From: Agrypnia vestita
Lineage: Eukaryota; Arthropoda; Insecta; Trichoptera; Phryganeidae
Assembly: GCA_016648135.1 (NCBI GenBank)
Contig: JADDOH010023665.1
Location: 124,001-188,000 of the forward strand
Length of the DNA: 64,000 nt
Direction of reading: 5' to 3'
The notes under the pieces are model-generated. The model had not been told where the DNA came from. It did not search any database and was given only the letters and a program-made list of their open reading frames with translations. The position numbers and the translations under genes are program-made. Positions 35,965-46,828 of this stretch are shown piece by piece; the first letter of the stretch is position 1; each line of letters starts with the position of its first letter.

Positions 35965-36400
35965 CTAGCTGTTCGTACCCAGCGTTGCATGGGTTAGGGA
36001 TTAAGTTAAAAATAAATTTTGGGGGAAAACAAAAGTTCCATTGTTTTGAAAATGCTCTAATTAAAACAATGTTTCCATTTAATCAAAGCTGGGATGGATA
36101 GGATGTCCAGGAGAGAAATGAGGCATATGTTACCTACCTACTGGGTCCTAAAAAATAAGTTTGCAAAATTTGGGTCAGATAGGTGAAACGGTGCAGATTT
36201 ATATACAAAATATATCAGGGGAGGGGTCGGGAAAAAGAGGGAGAAGAAAATGTCGCCTATGTTACCCACCAGGTCCTTAAGAATAAGTATGAAAAATTGG
36301 GTCAGATTGGTCGAACGGTACAGATTTACATGTAAAATGTATTGTGGAGAGGGGGTGGTATAGAGGGAGAGGAGGAAATGTAGCCTATGTTACTGGCCTA
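35965..36400 (-). mobile_element. Helitron minisatellite family, 3' part
   Basis: The 3' end on the minus strand is present (CTAG at 35965-35968 with the ACCCAGCGTTGCATGGGT hairpin next to it). Three decayed 120-130-bp units follow. The 5' end is lost. Confidence 0.75.
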
Positions 36401-36594
36401 TATGAAATATGATTCTATATCGGCATATATGAAATATGATTTTATAATCTTTTTTTTTGATATATTAAACAATTTGGTTACAAATAGTATGTTATTATTT
36501 ATTTAATTGAGTATATTGATAAATTAAAATTCTAGAAAGATTTGTAATATATATTTTAAAATGTACTAATAATATAAGTTCTAATTCTAATGAG

Positions 36595-36690
36595 TAGCTT
36601 GTTGGTGTACTGGTCATGATGCTCGTCTAGTAATCTGGTAGTCGGTGGTTCAAGCCCCACGTATTCCGTGTTCACATCTCTATTAACCTA
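36595..36690 (+). repeat. tRNA-derived SINE (family S2)
   Basis: tRNA-like: TTGTTGGTGTACTGGTCATG in the A-box region and GGTGGTTCAAGCCCC as B box, followed by the family tail ACGTATTCCGTGTTCACATC. An internal body found in the 58840 copy is missing here. Confidence 0.75.
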
Positions 36691-36844
36691 TTATTTTTCT
36701 TTATATTTTGTTCAGCTTATTTTGAGTATTCTACTGTAGATCACATTTTTCACGAGTATATAAGCTGCACGAGCTTGCTCAATGCCGTATTTGATTTCAG
36801 CATAAGGAAATTATAATCGAATCTTAATATAATTATTTAATTTT

Positions 36845-37065
36845 CTGTCTGTCCGTAACTTTCTGTAAACATTCTTTATACAAACCTACACAGTTTGACA
36901 GATCCGACCAAAATTTTGCATACTTATTTTTCAGGATAAGGCGGAAAATATAGGCCATATTTACCGCCTCCCCCTTTACCCCACCCTATCCCACCATATA
37001 TTTATATATAAATCGACACTGTTTGATAGATCTTACTCAAATTTTGCATTCTTATTCTTTAGGAC
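36845..37065 (+). repeat. Helitron minisatellite family, 5' part
   Basis: CTGTCTGTCCGTAAC, CTTTATACAAACCTACACAG and two decayed repeat units in plus orientation. It ends 100 bp before exon B. Confidence 0.7.
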
Positions 37066-37164
37066 CCGACCAAACACGCAATTAAATCAATTTCAGGCAT
37101 TTCTCAACTTTGGCTGATAATTATTATAATCTTTTTTATTTCTACGAGTTTTTTACTCTTCCAG

Positions 37165-37372
37165 GTGGCGTGGATGCATTTCGAGCAGTCGGCCATCCTG
37201 ACGGTGCACAACCACGTGATCACGCGGAACCCCCGCATCAGCGTGACCCACGACAAGCACCGCACCTGGTTCCTGCACATCTCCTCGGTGCACGAGGAGG
37301 ACAAGGGCCGCTACATGTGCCAGATCAACACGGCCACGGCCAAGACGCAGTTCGGCTATCTGCACGTTGTCG
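37165..37372 (+). CDS. DIP exon B: second half of Ig1
   Basis: The acceptor is CTCTTCCAG at 37156-37164 and the donor GTGAGC at 37373. The exon enters on a codon boundary and leaves one base of the next codon. It encodes VAWMHFEQSAILTVHNHVIT, then the RNPRISVTHDKHRTWFLHIS strands, and the second Ig1 cysteine in DKGRYMCQINTATAKTQF. This is the Dpr-binding domain of DIP proteins. Composition is strikingly unlike the other exons: over 60% GC, with third positions almost all G or C. Confidence 0.96.
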
Positions 37373-37434
37373 GTGAGCCCCTGCATTTTAAAATATATAT
37401 TTTACACGGAATACACGGAGAGCTCTTTTCATTT

Positions 37435-37582
37435 AAGAAAGACAATCGTGTCAGTATATGTAAGCCGTGCGTACGAGGCACGTTGTTTCGTTGTATTGGT
37501 GTTCATACTCGTAAACACCAACATAACGAAACAATGTGCGTCGTACGCACGGCTCACACATACTAATTCGATTGTCTTTCTT
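37435..37582. repeat. Hairpin MITE of 148 bp beside exon B
   Basis: AAGAAAGACAATCG at 37435 faces its complement ending at 37582. Arms of about 65 bp, with GCCGTGCGTACGA in the stem, are highly similar. It begins 62 bp after the exon B splice donor. No second copy was seen in the window. Confidence 0.8.
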
Positions 37583-37654
37583 CAGGTCTAAATGCCGCGA
37601 TTATATCTATTTTTATTTTTCAAAGCAAGAAAATACTTTGTGGCTTGACATTAT

Positions 37655-37976
37655 AAGACATTTAAGAATAAATTAAATACTATGTTTTAAACCACTTTAT
37701 CGCTACATATTTGTCAACTAGTTTCGGTTGGACTCAACCTTCTTCAGGACAATTATAATACAGACTAATCTAGGTACAGAAATTTATAAAGGAGGAAACA
37801 AAAAGAGAGAGGGACAGAGTGTCAACTAGGTGGGGAGGAGGGAAGGAGAGGAGTTAACTGAAGATAGAGGGAACAGCTTTAAAATCCGATCCGATCGAGT
37901 CCAACCGAAACTAGTTGACAAATATATAGCGATAAAGTGGTTTAAAACATAGTATTTAATTTATTCTTAAATGTCT
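37655..37976. repeat. Inverted-repeat MITE of 322 bp
   Basis: Arms of about 85 bp: AAGACATTTAAGAATAAATT at 37655 and the complement ending at 37976. Both carry GTCAACTAGTTTCGGTTGGA. The middle is purine-rich. No target duplication was recognised with confidence. Confidence 0.85.
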
Positions 37977-38094
37977 TCCTTATTTTCATCAACCCTTGTA
38001 ATTTATATCTATGTAACGATATTTTCTTTATCTTGTTAATAACGGAAACACGTTTATTCCTCGTTTAACCATTGATAGCCTTTTCACATAGGTA

Positions 38095-38185
38095 CATCCT
38101 TTGCTTGTTGGTCTTGTGGTTAGGTTAGGTTGAAAATAGCATGAATATGGATGTGTTACGTAATCCGTGTTCTTATCTCTATTTT
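38095..38185 (+). repeat. SINE family S2, truncated copy
   Basis: TTGTTGGTCTTGTGGTTAGG (A-box side) and the tail TACGTAATCCGTGTTCTTAT are present; the B-box part is deleted. Confidence 0.6.
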
Positions 38186-38639
38186 AAAAAAAAAAAATCA
38201 TATTCATTATTTTTTGCCAGTTTTCAAAAAAAATGTAGATTGTAATACTTCAATTTCCTAACTGCTTAATATTTTTTTGATTTACTTGAAAAAATTGTGA
38301 ATTTACATTTTATTTGACATGTATTTAAAAAATAATGTTTGAGGATCGTTGATTTTCTATCGATAATACGACTTATTAAAATAAAATAAACATTACAATT
38401 TTTTGATTCTACAAAACATACTTTTCATGTAAAAAATGCTTCCTCTTATACTTAAGCTTATAGGAGGTTAATCGTTTTTTTAATCATGATTATGAGATTT
38501 GTTTTCGAGAGTTACATGATTGGGAACTGATTTTTCGTAATTTGGTGAAGAATCATTTTTACACTAGAAACTTAAACACTAGAAACTCCAGCCATCATAA
38601 CAACCGGACTTCAATCAAACACATTTAATCATAGTCAAA

Positions 38640-39290
38640 ATAACGGTATAGTTCGTTGCTTCCATTTGTTCTCTCTGTACGTCTCTTTCAACGGTTATGG
38701 TTATGGTTATCTTTCAACGGTCAACAAATTATCAAAAATCGGAATCACTGGCAACGTCCTAGACATTTTCGACAGCTACCTAAAAGACAGAAAGTAATAA
38801 TACACCACACTACACGAAACCTCAAGTATTATATGAATGTCAGCTATGGTGTCCCACAGGGATCAATCCTAGGACCATTACTCTATATAATATATATAAA
38901 TGACCTGGAGCAGCTAAATATCAGAGGCAAAATAATACTATATGCAGACGACCTCGGAATATTTTACGAAAACAATAATGGCATAGAAACCACAAAACAA
39001 ATCAACAAAGACATAGACATATTAATTGAATAGACAAAAATAAATATTCTAACCTTAAGTGCTCAAAAATGTAACTACATTAATTTTAAGGCCAAACGGA
39101 AAACGCATAAAATGGACATAAAAATACACAACGAAACACTCACTGAACTAGAAAATACTCAATAATAGATTCAACATAGAGACACCTCAAATGGAACTTT
39201 TAAATAGACAAAGTAATTGACTCACTGACTAAACTGACCAGCCTATTCCACAAAATACACGAAATCAATCAAATCAAAATTATGTAGATT
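38640..39290 (+). pseudogene. Non-LTR reverse transcriptase core, broken
   Basis: From about 38690 one frame reads NKLSKIGITGNVLDIFDSYL, shifts near 38790, and continues VIIHHTTRNLKYYMNVSYG, VPQGSILGPLLYIIYINDL and IILYADDLGIFYE. These are RT domain motifs, including the catalytic YADD. A stop follows at 39033 and the downstream part is broken. The clade is probably CR1/jockey-like. No endonuclease domain is present. Confidence 0.8.
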
Positions 39291-39425
39291 TGTATAGAAA
39301 ATATATCAAGAGGAGAGGTGGGGTAAAAAAAATGAAAAAAAAATATTAATTAAAAAAAATTTAAAAACCAGAGAATTTTTTGTAAAAAGTTACGGACGTT
39401 ACAGAAAGGTGCGGACAGACAATGA
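39270..39425 (-). repeat. Helitron minisatellite fragment
   Basis: GTAGATTTGTATAGAAAATA and GGAGAGGTGGGGTAAAA match units of the Helitron repeats, followed by TTACGGACGTTACAG. It abuts the broken LINE. Confidence 0.5.
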
Positions 39426-39599
39426 AATTATTATTATTGCGATTGTAATGCAAAAAGTAATTCGATTTGTGCTGTCAGAAATTTAAAAAGAATGCAATAA
39501 TAAAAAATTTTAAATTCAGAATAATGCAATAAAATTGAAGTAAAATTTTAAAACATTTGAAGAGTTAGCACAATGAAGGTGAGTGAAGGTCCGTTTTTT

Positions 39600-39960
39600 C
39601 AGAAACTTTATAATTTCATTACACAGTTTCCCGGCGCCCCGGTGCGCGGGGCTCGGCGCGTCTCGGCGCGTCTCGGCGCGGCCAGCAGCGGTGGAAACTT
39701 TCCCTTGCAAATGTAAATTCAGTTACAAAGTCACAGAAATAATGCGATTCCGGCGCATCTACAATAAATAAATTTAAAAAAAGGCTTTATTAATTTTCTG
39801 GGGAGCAGAGGCTCCGAGTGCGGTAACATGACGTCAGGTCCGAAGCTAGACGCGAAACAAAATGGCAACGCTCCGTTCTGAATTTAAAATTTAATTAAAG
39901 CGCTGCAGAATCGGAATAGGAGAGTGGGATACGGAAATAGCATAATTGTTGGTAATTTTA
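39600..39960. other. GC-rich island in intron
   Basis: A short run of nearly 75% GC at 39628-39695 includes CTCGGCGCGT repeated. The neighbouring sequence to 39930 is of balanced composition. No gene is recognised. Confidence 0.35.
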
Positions 39961-39964
39961 AATG

Positions 39965-40815
39965 CTCGTTAGTAAGCTGAGCACATCGAACGATACAAGT
40001 TACAAAATTTGTTTGAAGCTTGTGCCCAGTCTAGATTTTTGTTCACATACGAATGATTCAATTATGCTTTATGTATGAGATCAAGTCACCATGTTTTGTA
40101 TGTTTCTATATTATTTGAGGCTAGGCACCTGTTTCTAAATTGTAAAACACTTCAAAGAAAAGCTTATAATATACTATAATATATATAATATAGTATGCTC
40201 TGACATTTAAATGAAATATAGATCAAAATTAAAAATTATAAAAATTCTTGAAATCTGTCAATAAAGACGGAGAAAAACAAAATTAAAGTTAGTGTATTTC
40301 AGCGCGGAATGATTGACCTCCAACTCGCCTGTGACGTCACAAGTCTGAGTAGACGTCACGTAACTCTAGCGGACGGAACAAAATGCAAAACGCTAATTAA
40401 ATATTCTATAACTTTGTTAGTTTTTGAGATATCTCAATTTCACATTCAGATATTTGTCCAATTTTACTAAAATTTTCATTTTTATCCATTGAAAAAAATT
40501 ATAAACTTCTCCATTCGTATGTATACCTTGAAATTTATCAAACCGCTTCAAACTACTACAGTTCCGTGATGTCGATTAAGTTAAGCTATTGACAGTTATT
40601 ATCGCTAATAATGATGATACTACAGTTTAAACTATTCGGCGCCATCTGTTATCATTTATAGCATTCCTGAGAAACCATTGGCTTCCTGCACTGAGCCATT
40701 GGTATCTATCTGGCTACCAGATCCACACAACTATCATTGGTGAATTGACTATGCCTTATACTAATCAATACATACGTCTGTAACACATCCAAAATATAAT
40801 ATTTTGAATTAAAAT
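39965..40815. other. Intron sequence, nothing recognised
   Basis: AT-rich, with a moderately GC-rich patch at 40300-40390. No repeats or genes supported. Confidence 0.4.
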
Positions 40816-40819
40816 AAAT

Positions 40820-41000
40820 TATAGATATCTCACAGAGACGAAACATTACGGGAAAGCATGTATGGACATTGGGTGCCCAAAAGGCTTACGATCTGTCTCG
40901 GCAGGCTTAAGTAATCGCTTTACACAAGGCAACGTCCGCCGATTCCACGCAAGAATAACCACACATCTATCCATTTTTTAACGGTTTTATGTCTATCGCT
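40820..41000 (+). repeat. Family A MITE, left half
   Basis: TATAGATATCTCACAGAGAC at the start, then GGCTTAAGTAATCGCTTTAC and CGCCGATTCCACGCAAGAA, in the order of the 243-446 arm. The right half is absent. Confidence 0.8.
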
Positions 41001-41679
41001 ATCTATGGTTGAAATTTATTTGTCATTCCCAAGAAAAAGTAAGGATGTCAACGCTGGTACATAAGACTTCTTTATTTTTTGATAAGTAGATATGAGAAGC
41101 AATTATCTTTTTAATATTATAATTGATAAATATCCACCTGTGGATAAAATCAACATAATTGTAAACTTAGAACATACATACCTATAAAAATATTGTAATA
41201 TATTTTTTCATATTGAAAGACAGACGTTTTCAACATTATTTTTTTGTATAAAGGAACTGTTTTACCTATTTGTTTGCTACTTTTAAGTAACACGATCAAT
41301 AATGGTCAATGTGTAAATGTTGAAAAAATATGGTACGAATAATGCCTAATATTATTATTCTGTGGCTTCACTGTCTTTTGAGAGCCTTCGACCGATTTAC
41401 AACTCAGCGCCAAGCTGTCCTAGGGCAACAAACTCCATTCGGAGACAGAACTATTGAGCCCCTAACAGACAAAATCTATGAAATCGTGTTAAGCCACCGA
41501 AAGAAGATCTAAAAGATTATTTACATTGTAAAGATCTCGATTGTATGCGTTCAAAATAACTTACGCATAATATTTTATACCGAAATCTTTGAAAATATCT
41601 TAAATATATGGTGAGGTGGGTGACGCGTTTGCGCACAGTGGAATAAAAACAGAAATCCATAATAACTTCGGAGCACTTA

Positions 41680-42225
41680 AGGAAATGTTAAAGCGCTATC
41701 CAAAAGAGTTTTGTAATTGCTGACGAAACTTGATTACGTATGTCACCTCATCCCAAAAATGAAAGAACAGTCATAAATGTGGACTTTACGAGGAATCCAT
41801 CTTTTCAAAATTCATCGGATTATAAGCCACCGTCACGAAGAACCGTTTTTTGTGATTCGCAAAGCTCTATTAATAATAATCACGATAGTAAAATATTGAT
41901 TTAACAGACCGATTCGATGCTGAATTGCTGAGAAAATGACCCCATTCGGTCAAGAAAAAAGCCTTCTTTCAACATGACAACATACTAGCTCACTCCGTAA
42001 TCCATGATTGGTCAAATAAACTATGGATTGCTGCCTCTACATTTTGCTCTCCAAACTTCTCTGCCCCAAACGTAAAAAAATGGCTTGACGGAAGGCGGTT
42101 CATGTGAAACGAGGAAGTCGTCGCTGAAACAGAGGCCTATTCGTCTGTCCTCAACAAACCATATTTTCGGATGGCTTAAAAAAGTTGGAATATCGCTGGT
42201 CTGCACGTATCGAGACTAAGAATAG
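41680..42225 (+). pseudogene. Old mariner transposase relic
   Basis: Conceptual pieces on the plus strand include MLKRYPKEF (41685), a decayed DETW region (about 41720), FFQHDNILAHS (about 41975) and KKWLDGRRFM then NEEVVAETEAY (42076-42150). They lie in mariner order but with frameshifts, stops and deletions. It is a different, much older lineage than the copy at 2196. Terminal repeats were not found. A small MITE follows. Confidence 0.75.
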
Positions 42226-42234
42226 AAAGTTAAG

Positions 42235-42350
42235 ACTTAAATGATTTAAAGATTAAAATATGCTTTAAAAGTGTTATTTGTACTGAAAATTATGCTCTTA
42301 AAGCGTAATTTAACCTTTAAATCTAATTATTACAATATAATTATTCTAAG
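42235..42350. repeat. Short hairpin MITE (family F), copy 1
   Basis: TGCTTTAAAAGTGTTATTTG, the TACTGAAAATTA loop side and AAAGCGTAATTTAACC match the reverse complement of the copy at 42911. Confidence 0.6.
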
Positions 42351-42910
42351 TATTACAAGTGTACTTGTGTTTGAAATGATACTCATCAATCAATACTATT
42401 TTATTTTAAAAAAGTTAATTGAATTGGCTTTTTAAATCCAAAAATATCTCCCATTATTATGTTGCCAGATTGCGGAAGTGTCATGAGAAGATTTCATAAT
42501 ACCCGTCAGTTCAGTTGCCAATTTGTTCATGGCAATTTTGTTATTCAATCCGTCAATTAGATATAAAACTAAACTATTCAATCTCTAATTATTTTGTTGA
42601 ATATGTGTGTCTTAAACATTCAATTTTTGTAGTTTGACATCGAACAGGAACTTTTTATTGAGTATTTAATATTATATTTACTATAATCTTTAATTCCACA
42701 AGTTTGTTTTTAGCTTACTTAATTGACATAGGAATTTCAGGTTTTCAAAATCAAGGATTCGCAAGCCCTGTTGAAGCATTAAAAAAAATACAAACAATAA
42801 AACAAACACGTATTAATTGTGTTTTCTATATATTTTATGCTCATGTTTTTAGATGTATTTAATAAATTAATACAAAAATCTTAAAAATGCACTCTGTGGC
42901 TTGAATGAGT

Positions 42911-43022
42911 CAATACTTAGATGAAAAAAGACGAAGTAAGGTATGCCTTAAAATAGTAATTTTCAGTACAAAACAACACTTTTAAGGCATACCTTAACCT
43001 TTAAATTATCTAAGTATTAACT
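42911..43022. repeat. Short hairpin MITE (family F), copy 2
   Basis: Ends AGTCAATACTTAGAT and ATCTAAGTATTAACT face each other. The inner stem GTAAGGTATGCCTTAAAA is nearly perfect. Confidence 0.75.
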
Positions 43023-43029
43023 GTGAATT

Positions 43030-43895
43030 CGGGCCTATATTTCACTTAACCACGAAACCGAAAACATTTAAAAAAAAAGATTTTTCTAAGTAACATCTGA
43101 CATTGACAATTTTAAAATTAAATTCTTGTGTTACTTTTTTGAAGGTTCAACTATCTGCGCACCTGCTATATTCGAGACTCATAGAAAATAGTTAACTTAA
43201 TTATTGACGTTTAAAGTGTTCCGTGGACGTATCTCTATTTTAAAAAATATATGTCTATATTTATGATTTTTTTAAAAAAAAAATTATGAAGGTGCCTTAC
43301 AAAATAACTATATTTACGAATATACTTCGAAATTACATCATAATCACAGTTAATAATATAGTTTTCTTTCAAATGCATAGAGATTTAAAAAGAAATAAAG
43401 CATATTAAATTCATGAAAATTTCATGATGTTAGCTTCATTGAAAGATAATTTGATGCCATTAGTATTTTAATATAGTTTGTTTTTAAGAGGTTTGTATTT
43501 CGAATTGACATCACTGTTTTCAAATTGACAATTTATCAACAATTGATTTACAAACAAATTTCCCAAAGCCAATTTGACAGATGGTAGCCGATTTGTACTC
43601 AGTGTGGTTTACTATTTCACAATGACTAGAACGAATAGAATAACGCTTGGAAAGTGTGCAAATGTATTTAGAAAATCGTGATATCATAATCATATTTTAA
43701 CACTAATTGCATAAAATTATCTTTCTAATAAAACCAATACCGTGGTCATTATCATGATTCTTATGTGTTTTATTTCATCTTAAAGTTCTATAACTCGAAA
43801 AAACACCCTATATAAGAAAAATTAATGCAAAGAAAAACTTTTCTCGCGTATAATATTTTGTGCAGTGCGATTGAGACTTTCTTGCAGATTAAAAT
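43030..43895. other. Intron sequence, nothing recognised
   Basis: AT-rich, with no gene or clear repeat. Confidence 0.45.
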
Positions 43896-43899
43896 AGAA

Positions 43900-44290
43900 A
43901 GCAAAGTACACGAAATGTTGCCAGGGAGATAAATTAAACACGTGATGCTTCTACGGAGCGCCGGTCCCCTTTATATTGCCTCGCCTCCCCGCTTGCCAGA
44001 CTTCTTTTTAATTTTTAATATCGACCGAAGTTTGCGAATTGCAGAAACTAATATAGAATCTTAATTAAATGCCGCAAACGGCGGTGTAACTTTGCCAGAA
44101 ATATAATTCGAAATTCCTTTCATCCCGGCAGACGGCTGTATTGTGTATCCCGGCAATAAGACACGGAGCCGGGATGTTGGGATTGTACAAAGAAATCTCC
44201 CCAGGACGGTGTAACAATGTTATTATTATCCCGGTTAAATATTTAACCGGGGAGAGATGATTAAGACGTAATAATAATTTTCCTTTTTAT
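43900..44290. other. GC-richer island with 22-bp palindrome
   Basis: Balanced to GC-rich, apparently unique DNA. A perfect 22-bp palindrome with half-site CCCGGTTAAAT lies at 44230-44251. A candidate intronic regulatory element; factor identity is unknown. Confidence 0.4.
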
Positions 44291-44334
44291 CGGACTCTCT
44301 GGTTTATCATTTCTAAAGTAATTTTAATATATGC

Positions 44335-44754
44335 AGGGTGTCCCTAATCTCGACGTCCAGCCGAAATCAGGTGATAGGCCAAGTCATAAAAGTTATCAGA
44401 AGAATATTTTAAAAATCTAAGTCATGTGTTTTAAAAATTATAAGCATTTTAAAAAATCAAAAAAATCTACACCCTGTGACGGTCTTTTCACTCCTGTTGT
44501 TACAAATCTTTATTTTTTTTTCATTTTTTTATTATTATGTAATCCTGAATAATGCTTCTTTAAACTTTTGTCCAAAACTAAAAGCCAACTGCTCCAGCTT
44601 GGAAGAAAATGTCACTTTTTGACCAACCAAGCATTCAAAATCTTTGCCCAGTTTTAACTGACTGTTTTTTTATTTTTTTAAATATTTTTCTGATGACTTA
44701 TATGACTTGGCCTATCACCCGATTTCGGCTTGACGTTGAGATGCGGGACACCCT
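44335..44754. repeat. Inverted-repeat MITE of about 420 bp
   Basis: AGGGTGTCCCTAATCTCGAC at 44335 and the complement of AGGGTGTCCCGCATCTCAAC at 44754. Arms of about 54 bp include GCCGAAATC and GTGATAGGCCAAGTCATA. Flanks are TA-rich. No coding sequence. Confidence 0.85.
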
Positions 44755-45858
44755 ATATATAAGGAGTATGATAACTTTTCTATAGAATCTCGTCACATAA
44801 TCCATAATAGCTTGTTAGTTCCATCATATTTGCTTGGAAAATGTGTTTCGAAATATACTGAATGCAACGTGAATGTATATTTAAGATATTAATATAACAA
44901 ATGCAATTGTTGAAAATATGTCACTACATTACTACGTTTATTGATATTACGGTTTTAAAATTTTAAAAAAACGTATGTTTATCTTGAATATATATTAATT
45001 AATAAGATAAATGTATTGAAATTGTAAACTGAAGGCAAGTACAGATATTCGTACTATTATATTAAATAGCCAAAGATATTTATCATAATATCCATATCTC
45101 CAGCAAGTCACGTGCTACAATGTATAATTAAAAAAATAATTAATCTCGTTTTCGTCAATCAACATAGTTAGTTTGTGGTTTAAATAAATATTTATTTCTT
45201 ACCACAAAGTCGACGCTTTAAACGTTCAAAATTCAACTAAACTGTTGTATATTGAATATGTAATAATATAAGTTATTTAAAAGTACATAGTAAGGATACG
45301 TATGGCTTCAAGGTAAACATGAAAGCATTAACTAAAGTTAAAATGAAGGTCTGATACATGGATAACATGACTTGTAAAGGAATAGTCAAATTGATATAAT
45401 ATGACATTCAGTTTAATTTTGGTGCAGGGTAATATCAGCGGATGAATAAAGTAAAATAAATAAATAATGTATCCGGATAAGAATGTATGGATTTTATATC
45501 TTCTGTCGTTCCCTAAAGATTTAAGGCTTGATGATATGTATGTATATGTGATTATTTTAATAATTATTTCCATTCCTTAATTTGAAATGTGGAAAATCTG
45601 GTACGCCTATGAAAAAAATATATGACTGCGACTCGTTAAAAATATCATGAGCGTAATACTCGGAAAGAAAATTGTGTATTTTTTAACTGTCGCGAAATTT
45701 CTGGAATCTGCGTAATATTATGCATTTCGGTCTGGGTAAAAAGTCTATCACATTTAAAGGCCTGTATAAAAGTCTACCATATTTAAAGGTATATTAAAAC
45801 TATGTTCAGTTATAAAAAATTTGCTAAAAATGAATTAATATACCAATAATTTTTGCAG
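44755..45858. other. Rest of intron B-C, nothing recognised
   Basis: AT-rich sequence ending at the TTTTTGCAG acceptor of exon C. No supported gene on either strand. Confidence 0.5.
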
Positions 45859-46017
45859 TGCCACCAAACATTGACGATTCGCTGAGTTCCAGTGACGTCA
45901 TCGTGAGGGAAGGTGCCAATGTAACCCTGACGTGTAGGGCTAATGGTTCTCCCAAACCCACCGTCAAATGGAAGAGGGACGATAACGCCAAAATATCGAT
46001 CAATAAGGGATATTCAG
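45859..46017 (+). CDS. DIP exon C: first half of Ig2
   Basis: The acceptor is TTTTTGCAG and the donor GTAACT at 46018. The two entering bases complete a Val codon with exon B. It encodes VPPNIDDSLSSSDVIVREG, then ANVTLTCRANGSPKPTVKWK and RDDNAKISINKGYS. These give the Ig2 first cysteine (LTCRA), the conserved Trp (VKWKR) and a sequon (NVT). The intron after it is only 259 bp. Confidence 0.96.
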
Positions 46018-46276
46018 GTAACTTAAGTTACGATCATATATAAATTTTATATGTGAATTATAGTCTTGTTAATTTATTGATCATCTTTGAAAACATTGCT
46101 ATATGTGTGTTTAATCAATTTTAATATAATTACCCTACGAAATTATATATAGTCATAACATATTCTTTGATATATAAAGCTTTCCTTTAGAGAAAATCAG
46201 GGTTTTGTATATATGAATAAAATGAAATTGAAGTCAGTATTGAATACGTAGATTTATCGTAAATTATTTTTTACAG

Positions 46277-46405
46277 TATTGGAATGGGATGGAGAGAGTC
46301 TGGAAATGGCCAGAATTTCTAGATTGGACATGGGTGCCTACCTGTGTATTGCTAGTAATGGAGTTCCACCAACAGTTTCCAAGAGAATTAAAGTCAGTGT
46401 TGATT
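46277..46405 (+). CDS. DIP exon D: second half of Ig2
   Basis: The acceptor is TTTTTTACAG and the donor GTGAGT at 46406. It encodes LEWDGESLEMARISRLDMGA, then YLCIASNGVPPTVSKRIKVS, finishing Ig2 with its second cysteine in the DMGAYLC motif. Phases match both neighbours. The following intron is 129 bp. Confidence 0.96.
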
Positions 46406-46534
46406 GTGAGTACGATTGTAAATACAATTGGCTACAAAGTTGCTATATCTATATAAGTTGGGATATCTCCGAAATGCTCGACAAATAAATAAAATAGGGC
46501 ATATTTTAATGTTTTAAAAAATGTTGATTTCTAG

Positions 46535-46828
46535 TTCCTCCAATGCTTTGGATTCCTCACCAGTTGGTTGGGGCTCCTCTCAACTACAACGTGACCCTGG
46601 AATGTTTCACCGAAGCCCACCCAACGTCGCTTAACTACTGGACGAGAGAGGATGGTCACATGATCCATGAGACGCGGAAGTACCACATGGAGAACATAGT
46701 GAACTCACCCTCGTACAAGACGCACATGAAGCTGACAATAGGCAGTATACAGAACTCGGATTATGGAACATACAAATGTGTTGCGAAGAATCCCAGAGGA
46801 GAATCTGACGGAACCATAAGATTGTACA
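46535..46828 (+). CDS. DIP exon E: complete Ig3
   Basis: The acceptor is TTGATTTCTAG and the donor GTAAGT at 46829. The whole third Ig domain is in one exon: FPPMLWIPHQLVGAPLNYNV, the first cysteine in TLECFTEAHPTSLNYWTRED, the Trp in LNYWTR, and the second cysteine in SDYGTYKCVAKNPRGESDG. It contains a sequon (NVT). It ends in IRLY, as DIP Ig3 domains do before their variable stalk. Confidence 0.97.

Larger units (their letters stand above)
15853..37164 (+). other. Intron of 21.3 kb between exons A and B
   Basis: It is bounded by GTTTGT and a TTTTTTACTCTTCCAG acceptor. It splits Ig1 between the B strand and the W-containing C strand. It holds most of the SINEs, MITEs, Helitron minisatellites, LINE tails and the defective piggyBac listed separately. 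No nested protein gene was recognised on either strand. Confidence 0.85.

Noticed and set aside
37104..37386. Open frames on both strands overlapping exon B
   Set aside because: They are shadows of the GC-rich exon in other frames; the plus frame with Ig motifs and matching splice phases is the real one.
38113..38127. GGTTAGGTTAGGTT, like insect telomere TTAGG repeats
   Set aside because: Only two to three units inside a truncated SINE; not a telomeric array.
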